From assembly GCA_934525325.1 (NCBI GenBank), contig CAKSZE010000005.1:1-56843 (forward strand): 56,843 nucleotides of DNA, given 5' to 3'. Positions 39,799 through 47,861 of this stretch are shown here, one piece after another; the first letter of the stretch is position 1, and every line of letters starts with the position of its first letter. A program made the translations under genes and the position numbers. Below the pieces are notes generated by a model. It did not search any database, had not been told where the DNA came from, and saw nothing but the letters and a program-made list of their open reading frames with translations. The DNA is from an uncultured Faecalibacterium sp. (GTDB lineage Bacteria; Bacillota; Clostridia; Oscillospirales; Ruminococcaceae).

Positions 39799-41856
39799 AT
39801 GAACAAGATCTCCCGTAAGGGCTTCCTGAAGATCGCCGCTGCCGCCGCCATGAGCGGTGTAACTGCAGGCGCTCTGGCAGCCTGCAATGCTGCTTCCAGT
39901 ACCTCCACCGCTGCTTCCACCAGCAGTGCTGCCGCTTCCGGTTCCGCCGCAGGCACTTACATCCCCGGCACCTACGAGGGCACCGCCGAGGGCATTTCCT
40001 CCACCGTCAAGGTCACCATGACCTTCTCCGACAGCGCCGTGACCGACGTTGTTGTGGATACCTCCGGCGAGACCGCTTCCTTCGGCGCTGCCGCTGCCGA
40101 TGAGCTGCGCGAGCAGCTGCTGGCTGCCGGTTCTGCCGAGATTGACGGCGTTTCCGGTTCCACCGTCACCTCCAATGCCGTGATGAAGGCCGCCAAGAGC
40201 TGCTATGCACAGGCCAAGGGCGAAGCCGTGGTGTCCAGCGTGCAGCTGCCCACCGGCGACGAGAATGACTGGCTGGGCAAAGAGCCCGATATCGACGAGG
40301 CCGCCATCACCGAGACCATCGACACCGACATCGTCATTGTAGGTGCTGGCAACGGCGGCATGTTTGCTGCAGCTTATGCCGCTGCCAACGGCCTGAATTT
40401 CCGCGTGGTGGAGCAGAACGCCGCCGTGCAGGATACCCGCCACTGGTACGGTGCCATCGACTCTGCCGCTGCCAAGGCAGCCGGCGAGAAGCCCTTTGAC
40501 CGCGCCAAGCTGTTGAGCGAGATCTCCCGCTATGCTTCCGGCAAGTGCGACCAGCGCGTTGTCCGCACCTGGATCAACGAGTCTGCCGCCATGCACGACT
40601 TCATGCGCAGCATCCTGGAAGACAAGCTGGGCTGGGAGTGCGATTTCACCTCCGGCACCGAGGCTGCATGGCCCGCAGAGAATGCCGAGCACAACACCGA
40701 TTACCTCTTCCCCGTGGAAGAGCACAACTATATGGCCAGCGAGAATGCTTCCGGCACGCCCCGCAATGTGGCCCTGCAGCAGTACATTGAAGAGCTGGGC
40801 TACAGCGTAGACTTCAACACCAGCCTAGCTAAGCTGGAAAAGGATTCTTCCGGCCGCATCACCGGCATCATCGCCCAGAGCACCGAGGATGACCACTTCA
40901 TCCGCTACAACGCCAACAAGGGCGTGCTGCTGGCCTGCGGCGGTTACGCCGGTAACCCCTACATGATGCAGCAGCTGGACGCCCTGGGCACCAGCGTGAC
41001 CACTGCCTGCTCCTACTCTCCTGCTACCAAGGGCTATGGCATCCGCGCCGCTGTGTGGGCCGGTGCCAACCTGGATAAGGAAGCAGCTCCCATGCTGTTT
41101 GACCGCGGCATCGTGGCCCCCGGTGTGGACGCCGGTTATGTGGACAGCGACAGCGCCTTTGGCGGCAAGGCCTTCCCCGGCACCGTCAGCCAGTACAATA
41201 CCGGCACCCAGCCCTTCCTGAAGGTGAACCGCAACGGTGAGCGTTTTGCCAACGAGAGCTGCCCCTACAACGACATCGTGTTTGCCGCTTCTCACCAGCC
41301 GGGCCGTGTGTACGCCCAGATCCACGACGCAAACTTCGCCGAGGACATCCAGCGCTTCCACACCATCGGCTGCTCTGCCATGTCCCGCAACATGCCCCAG
41401 ATGGTCACTTCTTCCATGGAGAAGCACATCGAAGCCGGTCTGATGTTCAAGTGCGACACCCTGGATGAGCTGGCCGACAAGATGGGCTTTACCGGTGAGG
41501 CCAAGGAGAACTTCCTGGCAACCGTAGAGCGCTACAACAAGCTGTACGACGCCCAGGAGGACACCGATTTCGGCAAGCCCGCTTACCGCCTGAGCGCCAT
41601 CCGCACCGCTCCGTTCTACGGCTGCTGGCTGGGTGCTTCTCTGCTGACCACCGAGCAGGGCATTGCCATCAACGAAAAAGGCCAGGCTCTGGACACCAAC
41701 AACCAGCCCATGGAGGGCCTGTACGTCACCGGCGATATGTCCGGCAGCTTCTTTGCCAACAACTATCCCTGCCTGATGGCAGGTGTGGCAATGGGCCGTA
41801 CCCTGACCTTCGCCATGAAGGCCATCAAGCAGATGGCCGGCCTGGAAAACGCCTGA
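39799..41856 (+). CDS. Exported flavin lipoprotein: FMN-binding domain plus FAD-dependent (fumarate-reductase-like) oxidoreductase
   Basis: 685 residues. Signal SRKGFLKIAAAAAM ends in lipobox ALAAC (Cys29). An FMN-binding domain at about 53-140 carries the flavin-attachment motif DGVSGST (Thr122, normally modified by ApbE). The rest is a FAD-binding-2 domain: GAGNGGMFAAA (about 182-192), RFANESCPYND, and C-terminal YVTGDMSGSFFANNYPC. This is the architecture of extracellular reductases that pass electrons to fumarate-like acceptors (fumarate, urocanate, acrylates). Which acceptor is used cannot be told. No cytochrome, ApbE or quinone partner is adjacent. A divergent LysR gene probably controls it. 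Confidence 0.92.
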   Translation: MNKISRKGFLKIAAAAAMSGVTAGALAACNAASSTSTAASTSSAAASGSAAGTYIPGTYEGTAEGISSTVKVTMTFSDSAVTDVVVDTSGETASFGAAAADELREQLLAAGSAEIDGVSGSTVTSNAVMKAAKSCYAQAKGEAVVSSVQLPTGDENDWLGKEPDIDEAAITETIDTDIVIVGAGNGGMFAAAYAAANGLNFRVVEQNAAVQDTRHWYGAIDSAAAKAAGEKPFDRAKLLSEISRYASGKCDQRVVRTWINESAAMHDFMRSILEDKLGWECDFTSGTEAAWPAENAEHNTDYLFPVEEHNYMASENASGTPRNVALQQYIEELGYSVDFNTSLAKLEKDSSGRITGIIAQSTEDDHFIRYNANKGVLLACGGYAGNPYMMQQLDALGTSVTTACSYSPATKGYGIRAAVWAGANLDKEAAPMLFDRGIVAPGVDAGYVDSDSAFGGKAFPGTVSQYNTGTQPFLKVNRNGERFANESCPYNDIVFAASHQPGRVYAQIHDANFAEDIQRFHTIGCSAMSRNMPQMVTSSMEKHIEAGLMFKCDTLDELADKMGFTGEAKENFLATVERYNKLYDAQEDTDFGKPAYRLSAIRTAPFYGCWLGASLLTTEQGIAINEKGQALDTNNQPMEGLYVTGDMSGSFFANNYPCLMAGVAMGRTLTFAMKAIKQMAGLENA

Positions 41857-41905
41857 TAAGGCGCAGTTCTCCGGCATACTCTAAGCGTTTCTTCTTTTTC
41901 ATGTG

Positions 41906-41945
41906 AAGAGGGGCAGCCCCATTTGGGGCTGCCCCTCTTTGCCCT
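41906..41945 (+). terminator. Terminator of the flavoprotein gene
   Basis: AAGAGGGGCAGCCCC (41906-41920) pairs exactly with GGGGCTGCCCCTCTT (41925-41939) around a four-base loop; TTGCCCTTTTT follows. Confidence 0.92.
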
Positions 41946-42048
41946 TTTTCCCCGCACGCCCCTACACAAATGGCCGCGATTGTGCTATGATAAGGCTGAA
42001 AACCGGGCAGTTCATCCCACCCGGTCAGAGATCGAGGTGTTTGTACAA

Positions 42049-42969
42049 ATGTCGGATATTCTGGATACCTTACGGCAGGAAGGGGTGGACCCCGCCCTGC
42101 TTGCGGCGGTGCAGGAATACCGCGCAGCCCATCCGCTGGAGCAGGCGCTGCGCCCGCGTATCCCCGCCCCTGCCTTTACCTACTACGGCAAAGAGGTGTG
42201 GGAGCAGGCGCTTGCAGCTATCCTCTGCGGCGAAAACCTGCTGCTGGCCGGCGGAAAGGCCACCGGCAAAAACGTGCTGGCAGAAAACCTTGCCGCCGCC
42301 TTTGGCCGTCCTGCGTGGGACATCTCCTTTCATGTAAACATGGACGCCGCCTCCCTCATCGGCATGGATACCTTTGCGGGCGGGCAGGTGGTGTTTCGTC
42401 CCGGGCCGGTGTACCGCTGCGCACAGTGCGGCGGCTTCGGCGTGCTGGACGAGATCAACATGGCCAAAAACGAGGCGCTGGCGGTGCTGCACGCGGTGCT
42501 GGACTTCCGCCGCGCCATCGACGTTCCCGGGTACGACCGCATCCCGCTGGCTGAGGAGACCCGCTTTATCGCCACCATGAACTACGGCTACGCGGGCACC
42601 CGGGAGCTGAACGAGGCGCTTACCTCCCGCTTTGCGGTGGTGCAGATGCCCACCATCACGCAGGATAATCTGGAAAAGCTGCTGCGGGCGCAGTTCCCGG
42701 ATCTTGCCGCAAAATATGTGCACCAGTTTGCACTGCTGTTTCTGGACCTGCAGAAAAAGTGCGACAGTGCTGAGATCTCCACCAAGGCGCTGGATCTGCG
42801 CGGGATGCTGGACGCGCTGCGGCTGATCCGCAGGGGCATCCCCGCCGGGGCAGCGCTGGATATGGGCATCACCAACAAGGCCTTTGACTCCTACGAGCAG
42901 GGGCTGATCCGGGACGTGATCGCCGCGCGCATCCCGGCCAAGCTGGATGCCGGAAAGCTGTTTGCCTGA
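42049..42969 (+). CDS. MoxR-type AAA+ ATPase
   Basis: 306 residues from the ATG at 42049, with GAGG about 10 nt upstream. The AAA+ core has a P-loop that reads AGGKATGKN (67-75), with Asn75 where Thr or Ser normally binds magnesium. Walker B is GVLDEINMA (Asp134, Glu135), and sensor/arginine-finger regions ATMNYGYAGTRELNEALTSRF are present. MoxR proteins work as chaperones with a VWA partner to insert cofactors or metals. Here the partner is the next gene, overlapping as TGATG. The client is unknown. Confidence 0.87.
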   Translation: MSDILDTLRQEGVDPALLAAVQEYRAAHPLEQALRPRIPAPAFTYYGKEVWEQALAAILCGENLLLAGGKATGKNVLAENLAAAFGRPAWDISFHVNMDAASLIGMDTFAGGQVVFRPGPVYRCAQCGGFGVLDEINMAKNEALAVLHAVLDFRRAIDVPGYDRIPLAEETRFIATMNYGYAGTRELNEALTSRFAVVQMPTITQDNLEKLLRAQFPDLAAKYVHQFALLFLDLQKKCDSAEISTKALDLRGMLDALRLIRRGIPAGAALDMGITNKAFDSYEQGLIRDVIAARIPAKLDAGKLFA

Positions 42970-44723
42970 TGGACGCCCAAAGCTACACCGCACAGGAGCG
43001 GCGCGCGGCCAATCAGGTCTGGGCCGCTGCCGGAGCCTACGGCTTTGAGCCGCTGTTTCTGGCCCGCAACACGGACGGCACCATTGATTTTTACATGAAC
43101 TGCATCGTGGGGCTGGTGCACAAATACTACGGTGACGCGCTGATCCGGGACATTTTTTCCGCATGGGAGGGCGACACGCGCCAGCCCATGCTGGACGATA
43201 TGGCGTGGCTGTATCTGGAAAACGCCGCCTACCGGCTGGAACTGCCCCGCCGCCCGGTGCTGGAGGCGCTGCGCTTTGCCCATGCGGACTACTTTTTTGC
43301 CATCCAGTACAAGCTTTCCCGGCAGGAGTGGATGGCGAAAAACCAGCTGGTGTACACCATGCAGGCCGCGCGCTGGCGCAAGGTGCTGGGACGCACCGCC
43401 CCGGTCATGACCCCCTACGAGAGCAGCCTTGCCGCTGCACTGGCACCAGAGAACGCACCGGAGCCGGCACAGCTCAAAAACGACCTGCTGGCGCTGTTTG
43501 CAAAGTTCGCCCTGTTTGACGGCAGGGTGCGCCAGAAACCCGCGCTGCACCTTCGTCTGCAGGGCTTTTGGGCAAAACTGGCTACCAAAGCCATGCCCAC
43601 CCAAATGGTCAAGACCGACCGGGTGACGGTGGAGCATTCCGGCGCGGTGGATGCCGCAGGCAGCGGGCTGGCGGTGGACAAGCGCCGGGCAAACATCACC
43701 CTGAAGCAGCGCGCCGCGCAGGATCGCGCCTACATTGAAAGCTGCTTTGGCCGTTGCTTCTACCCGCCGGAACAGCTGCGCAAGGCTGAGCAGGAGTTGT
43801 GCACCGGGGTGCATCTGGGCTGTCACCTGTGGTTCAGCGCCGGTGTGCCCAGCCCGGAGCAGGCGCCCACCCCGGAAGCGCGACAGCTGGCACAGCAGGC
43901 AGAATTGCAGGCCGAACGCAACCGCGCCTACTATGCCAAAAATCAGGAACTGCACCGCAGCGTGGTGCTGCGGCTTACGGAGCAGATCCGCAACTGCATT
44001 CTGGTGCATCAGCAGCCCGACCAGCGGATGGCGCGCAGCGGCGACCTGTGCGCCGGGCGGGTGTGGCGCGCCCCTTACCTGAACGATGACCGGGTGTTTT
44101 TGTGCCCGGAGGAGGAAAACTGCCCTGCCTTTACGGTGGATCTGCTGCTGGACGCCTCCGCATCCCGCCTGCATTGTCAGGAAGTGATCGCGGCGCAGGG
44201 TGTCATTCTGGCCGAAAGTCTGGTCAACTGCGGCATTCCGGTGCGGGTGAGCGCTTTCAGCAGCCTGCGGGGCTACACGGTGCTGCGGGTGCTGAAAGGC
44301 TTTGCGGACAAGAACCGGCAGAACATTTTCCGCTACTTTGCCTCGGGCTGGAACCGGGACGGTCTGGCGCTGCGGACAGCGGGCGATCTGATCCGGTACG
44401 CCCCCGGCCCCGCCCCGCGCCACCTGATGATCCTGCTGACCGATGCCAGCCCCAACGACAGCCGCCGCATTCCGCCCACCGCGCAGAATCCGCTGGGCTG
44501 CGCCTACGAGGACGCCGCCGGTGTGGCCGACACCGCCGCGCAGGTGCGCACCTTGCAGCGGCAGGGCGTGCGGGTGTCTGCCGTTTTTATGGGCGAGGAC
44601 AGCAGCGCCAGTGCCGCCGCGCAGATCTACGGTAAAAACATGGCGCGCATCCGCGGCATGGATCAACTTGCCCGGGCAGCCGGACGGCTGATCCAGAACG
44701 AGATCCGGGAACTTGGCGATTAA
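42969..44723 (+). CDS. VWA-domain protein partner of the MoxR ATPase (NorD/CobT-like)
   Basis: 584 residues, start overlapping the ATPase stop. The N-terminal about 370 residues are helical and not similar to a family I can name. The C-terminal von Willebrand A domain has the MIDAS motif DLLLDASASR (DxSxS, about 392-401), further MIDAS residues in the HLMILLTDASPND stretch, and a long helix end. In NorQ/NorD-like pairs such a protein docks on the ATPase ring. No obvious metalloenzyme client is nearby, so the function stays open. A strong terminator ends the operon. Confidence 0.82.
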   Translation: MDAQSYTAQERRAANQVWAAAGAYGFEPLFLARNTDGTIDFYMNCIVGLVHKYYGDALIRDIFSAWEGDTRQPMLDDMAWLYLENAAYRLELPRRPVLEALRFAHADYFFAIQYKLSRQEWMAKNQLVYTMQAARWRKVLGRTAPVMTPYESSLAAALAPENAPEPAQLKNDLLALFAKFALFDGRVRQKPALHLRLQGFWAKLATKAMPTQMVKTDRVTVEHSGAVDAAGSGLAVDKRRANITLKQRAAQDRAYIESCFGRCFYPPEQLRKAEQELCTGVHLGCHLWFSAGVPSPEQAPTPEARQLAQQAELQAERNRAYYAKNQELHRSVVLRLTEQIRNCILVHQQPDQRMARSGDLCAGRVWRAPYLNDDRVFLCPEEENCPAFTVDLLLDASASRLHCQEVIAAQGVILAESLVNCGIPVRVSAFSSLRGYTVLRVLKGFADKNRQNIFRYFASGWNRDGLALRTAGDLIRYAPGPAPRHLMILLTDASPNDSRRIPPTAQNPLGCAYEDAAGVADTAAQVRTLQRQGVRVSAVFMGEDSSASAAAQIYGKNMARIRGMDQLARAAGRLIQNEIRELGD

Positions 44724-44734
44724 AGAAGCAAAAC

Positions 44735-44790
44735 GACCCCTGCGGGAGCAACTCCGACCTTAGTCGGCTTCTCCTGCAGGGGTCATTTTT
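44735..44790 (+). terminator. Terminator of the MoxR-VWA operon
   Basis: GACCCCTGC (44735-44743) pairs with GCAGGGGTC (44776-44784), and GGAG with CTCC extends it; T6 follows. Confidence 0.88.
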
Positions 44791-44887
44791 TACAACCGCA
44801 CATCTCAGCGCACAACCATACTTTGAACTTTTGTTTGCTATGCACTGTAGATTTTTGCAAAAATTTGTTGTTTTGGAAAACTTACAG

Positions 44888-44916
44888 TTGTTTTTCGCTT
44901 AAAAGTATGCTATACT
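44888..44916 (+). promoter_or_regulatory. Promoter of the orphan 252-residue gene
   Basis: Plus strand: -35 TTGTTT (44888-44893), 17-bp spacer, -10 TATACT (44911-44916). The leader to the ATG at 45011 is about 88 nt. The 160 bp upstream of it (44791-44887) are AT-rich and hold no gene. Confidence 0.6.
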
Positions 44917-45010
44917 ACGTTCAGAGAAGTTTTATGCAGCCTGTCGGCCCGATCACCCAGCTGGTACTTCTACAACGTTACGCTGTTCAGCTTTAGGAAG
45001 GAGATCAACC

Positions 45011-45769
45011 ATGGACGCTTCCCGTTATTTTGACGCCATGCACAATGCCATGTCCACCCTGCACGCTGGTGCACAGCTGCTGCTTACCGTCCGTTTGCAG
45101 GACACCTGCGGCAACGATGCCTACCTTGAAGTAAAACAGCTGCCCGGGGAGCAAAGCGCCCTTGTGTGCTATTCCACCATGGGGCGGCGCTGCCTGAATT
45201 TCCAGCTGTTCCGCAAGGGCTGGCAGCTGTGCCACAATGCCGATGGTCAGCTGACCGGGCGTTTTCCGTCCAGTGCCGACAGCCTGCTGAGCCAGACCGA
45301 CTTCCGCGCCTACTGCCGGGAGGATCGGCTGGATGCTGCCCGCACCCAGCGCCTTATCGAGGAGCTGGGGCAGCGCGCCGGGACCAACTATGTTGGCTCC
45401 ATCCCGCAGAATGCCCGCACCGGTGCACAGATCACAGTGGAAAGTCACCTTGGCTGCGGTGCACGCTGGAGCTACTGGAATCAGGACGCTTCCCCCTGCC
45501 TGCCGCTGGCCGCAATTTTGTACTGGCTGGCAGATTTTCTGGCCGGGAACGAGCGCCGCGCCCTGCAGTCTGACCCGCAGGCTGCTGCACTGGCGGCCCA
45601 GTGGCTGGCAAGGGACACTGCTGTGTTCTTCTGCCCTTCCCCTGCCCTGACGGTATCCTCTGCGGCCTACCATACTGCCCCGGCTGCACGGCATACCCGC
45701 CCTACCCCGGTACCTGCTGCACGCAGCAAGAGCTGGCAGAGCGTTCTGGCTGCTATGGCTGCGGTGTAA
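45011..45769 (+). CDS. Protein of unknown function (252 residues)
   Basis: The ATG follows AAGGAG by 8 nt. No family was recognised. The sequence is soluble-looking, without signal or membrane helix, with seven Cys residues, a GxNYVGSIPQNAR stretch near 120-135, and a hydrophobic helical segment LPLAAILYWLADFLAG (about 164-179). The last 50 residues are Pro/Ala/Ser/Thr-rich, likely a flexible tail. It is monocistronic with its own promoter and terminator and no functional partner nearby. The coding evidence (ribosome site, codon use like neighbours) is good. Confidence 0.75.
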   Translation: MDASRYFDAMHNAMSTLHAGAQLLLTVRLQDTCGNDAYLEVKQLPGEQSALVCYSTMGRRCLNFQLFRKGWQLCHNADGQLTGRFPSSADSLLSQTDFRAYCREDRLDAARTQRLIEELGQRAGTNYVGSIPQNARTGAQITVESHLGCGARWSYWNQDASPCLPLAAILYWLADFLAGNERRALQSDPQAAALAAQWLARDTAVFFCPSPALTVSSAAYHTAPAARHTRPTPVPAARSKSWQSVLAAMAAV

Positions 45770-45799
45770 GCTGGTGCCTTTTCAATCTGATTTACATAT

Positions 45800-45840
45800 A
45801 AAAGACGAGTGCATCGGTAAAACCGAGCACTCGTCTTTTT
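45800..45840 (+). terminator. Terminator of the orphan 252-residue gene
   Basis: AAAAGACGAGTGC (45800-45812) pairs exactly with GCACTCGTCTTTT (45827-45839), followed by T-run. Confidence 0.92.
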
Positions 45841-45858
45841 TGCAGGATAATAGCAAAA

Positions 45859-45896
45859 AAGCACCCCGCCAGCCGTTTCCGGTAGGCGGGGTGCTT
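45859..45896 (-). terminator. Terminator of oppA
   Basis: AAGCACCCCGCC (45859-45870) and GGCGGGGTGCTT (45885-45896) are exact inverted repeats; T6 follows on the minus strand. It lies 50 nt after the oppA stop. Confidence 0.9.
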
Positions 45897-45946
45897 AGTG
45901 CTTATGGTTTACGGTTCAGCTTACGCTGCACAGCACAGGGAGGAAA

Positions 45947-47641
45947 TTACTCCTCGATGTAGCCGTACTGCAGGTACCAGTAGCCGTAGGGGCTGTGCCA
46001 GGTGCCCTTCAGAGAAGAGGTCTGCAGCCAGAAGTCGTTGTAGTAAGCAACGGGGATGCAGCCCATATCCTCCATCAGGATGTCCTCAGCCTTGTGCAGC
46101 TGTGCAAAGTGCTCGGCGGCATCAGCAACGCGGGAAGCCTCGACAGCAGCATCGAAGTCAGCGTTGGAGTACTTACCATCGTTGTTGCCGTTGCCGGTGC
46201 AGAACAGCTCGACCATGTTGGAAGGATCGTTGTAGTCCATGACCCAGCCGTTACGGGCAACATCGTACTCGCCTGCACGGCGAGCAGCGGTGAAGGCAGA
46301 CCACTCCATCTTGCTGATGGTCAAAGTGATGCCCAGATCGCCCCAGACCTGCTGCAGGTACTCTGCCAGAGGCACATGGTAGCCGGAATCGTTGGTGCTG
46401 TACTCGATGGTGGGGTAGCCCTCGCCATTGGGGTAGCCAGCCTCTTCCAGCAGCTTCTTAGCCTCGGCCAGATTAGCCTCGTAGTCAGCTGCAATGTAGG
46501 GAGAACCGCCGTTTGCGTTGTCGTAGAAGTAACCGTTCTCGTCCACGATGCCGGGGCCAACCAGGTTGGAAGCAGCAGAGTAGGTGCCCTGCATGATGGT
46601 GTTGGCAACGTAATCGCGGTCGATGGCCAGAGCCAGAGCCTTGCGGACCTTGGCATCCTTGAAGGCATCGTGCTGCAGGTTCAGGCTGATGTAGTAGGTG
46701 CCCAGAATGGTGTCAACATAGAAGTCGCCGCCGTCCTCTGCCTTGGTCAGGCTGGGGATCTCGTCGGTGGGCACGTCCTTGATCAGGACAGCCTCGCCGC
46801 TGTTGTAAGCAGCGTAGGAAGCGGAAGAGTCCTCCAGCAGCAGCACGGTGATGCTGTCGGAAACGATCTTGGAGCTATCCCAGCCGCCAACGTAGTTGGG
46901 GTTCTTGGTCAGGACGATACGCTCGGAGGGGGTCCACTCGGTGATCATGTAAGGACCGTTGGAGACGAAGGTCTCAGCGGCGGTGCACCATGCATCGCCG
47001 TTGGCCTCAACGGTAGCCTGCTGCACAGGGCTCATGGATGCGAATGCGGCCATCTTGTCGAAGTAGGAGCAGGGGTAGGACAGCACGATGGTCAGGGTCT
47101 TGCCGTCATCGCTTGCCTTGACGTTCAGAGCGTCGGTATCGCCGGCCTGAGCAGCCTCAAAGCCGTCGATCATGCCCAGGCAGGTCTCTGCGTAGGGAGC
47201 AGCGGTGTCGGGGTTAGCCATACGCTTGAAGCTGTACTCGAAGTCCTTAGCGGTCAGGTCGGTGCCGTCACTCCACTTCAGGCCGTCACGCATGGTGAAG
47301 GTCCAAGTCAGGCCGTCCTCGCTTGCTTCCCAGCTCTCAGCCTGGCCGCCAACAACTTCGTTGTTCTCGTTGATGATCAGCAGGGGCTCGAAGATGGTGA
47401 TGATGGTGTTAGCGCCATCAACAGCGCTGTTCAGAGCGGGATCCAGAGTCTCGGGGTTGGGGCCGTACTGGACGGTGAAGCCAGCGGTGTTGACACTGCC
47501 GGTAGAAGAACCAGCAGCGGAAGAAGCAGTGCCAGAGGTTGCGGTAGAACCGGACTTGCTGCCGCCACAGGCTGCCAGACCCAGAGCAGCGGCACCCACG
47601 CCTGCAACCTTGAGGAAATTACGACGAGAAATGCGTTTCAT
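45947..47641 (-). CDS. oppA: Oligopeptide-binding lipoprotein OppA
   Basis: 564 residues, the receptor of the adjacent ABC importer. It begins MKRISRRNFLKVAGVGAAALGLAACGG: twin-Arg-like SRRNF, hydrophobic stretch, lipobox LAAC. A Ser/Thr/Gly linker follows, then the SBP_bac_5 fold: NPETLDPALNSAVDGANTI, WTFTMRDGLKWSDGTDLTAKDFEYSFKR, and LRKAL-like VRKALALAIDRDYV. These are OppA/DppA signatures. It is encoded after oppBCDF but has its own strong promoter and a palindrome, matching the need for many receptor copies. Peptide type is not predictable. Confidence 0.95.
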   Translation of the reverse strand: MKRISRRNFLKVAGVGAAALGLAACGGSKSGSTATSGTASSAAGSSTGSVNTAGFTVQYGPNPETLDPALNSAVDGANTIITIFEPLLIINENNEVVGGQAESWEASEDGLTWTFTMRDGLKWSDGTDLTAKDFEYSFKRMANPDTAAPYAETCLGMIDGFEAAQAGDTDALNVKASDDGKTLTIVLSYPCSYFDKMAAFASMSPVQQATVEANGDAWCTAAETFVSNGPYMITEWTPSERIVLTKNPNYVGGWDSSKIVSDSITVLLLEDSSASYAAYNSGEAVLIKDVPTDEIPSLTKAEDGGDFYVDTILGTYYISLNLQHDAFKDAKVRKALALAIDRDYVANTIMQGTYSAASNLVGPGIVDENGYFYDNANGGSPYIAADYEANLAEAKKLLEEAGYPNGEGYPTIEYSTNDSGYHVPLAEYLQQVWGDLGITLTISKMEWSAFTAARRAGEYDVARNGWVMDYNDPSNMVELFCTGNGNNDGKYSNADFDAAVEASRVADAAEHFAQLHKAEDILMEDMGCIPVAYYNDFWLQTSSLKGTWHSPYGYWYLQYGYIEE

Positions 47642-47708
47642 AATAATATCCTTCCCTTATATCAAATTTTGAGTGTGCCAGGTTGCCCCAGCCGCCTCTA
47701 TATTCGAT

Positions 47709-47733
47709 CCGGTGCAAATAATTTGTACACCGG
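47709..47733 (-). promoter_or_regulatory. Hairpin in the oppA leader
   Basis: CCGGTG (47709-47714) and CACCGG (47728-47733) close a stem that continues with CAAAT/ATTTG-like pairing inside. It lies near the 5' end of the predicted 99-nt oppA leader; transcript protection or control is possible. Confidence 0.45.
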
Positions 47734-47746
47734 AGGAACACGAATG

Positions 47747-47775
47747 ATTATAATGCGTTCTCATGCCGGTTACAA
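47747..47775 (-). promoter_or_regulatory. Promoter of oppA
   Basis: Minus strand: -35 TTGTAA (47770-47775), 17-bp spacer, perfect -10 TATAAT (47747-47752). It lies between oppF and oppA. Confidence 0.65.
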
Positions 47776-47797
47776 GTCCAAAACTTGGACTGTAACC
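47768..47797. promoter_or_regulatory. 30-bp near-perfect palindrome over the oppA -35
   Basis: Outer arms GGTTACA/TGTAACC and inner arms GTCCAA/TTGGAC surround a short centre. It overlaps the -35 box at 47770-47775. It could be an operator, or the oppF 3' hairpin; no T-run follows, which favours an operator. Confidence 0.55.
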
Positions 47798-47861
47798 ATT
47801 TTGTGACAACATTTCAGCGCTAAGTTGAATTGCTTTCACCTTTTACTGGTATGAAGTGTTC

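Noticed and set aside
47642..47740. Known riboswitch in the oppA leader
   Set aside because: Hairpins are visible, but no conserved core of a riboswitch class I can recall (TPP, SAM, guanidine, c-di-GMP, PreQ1) is present.
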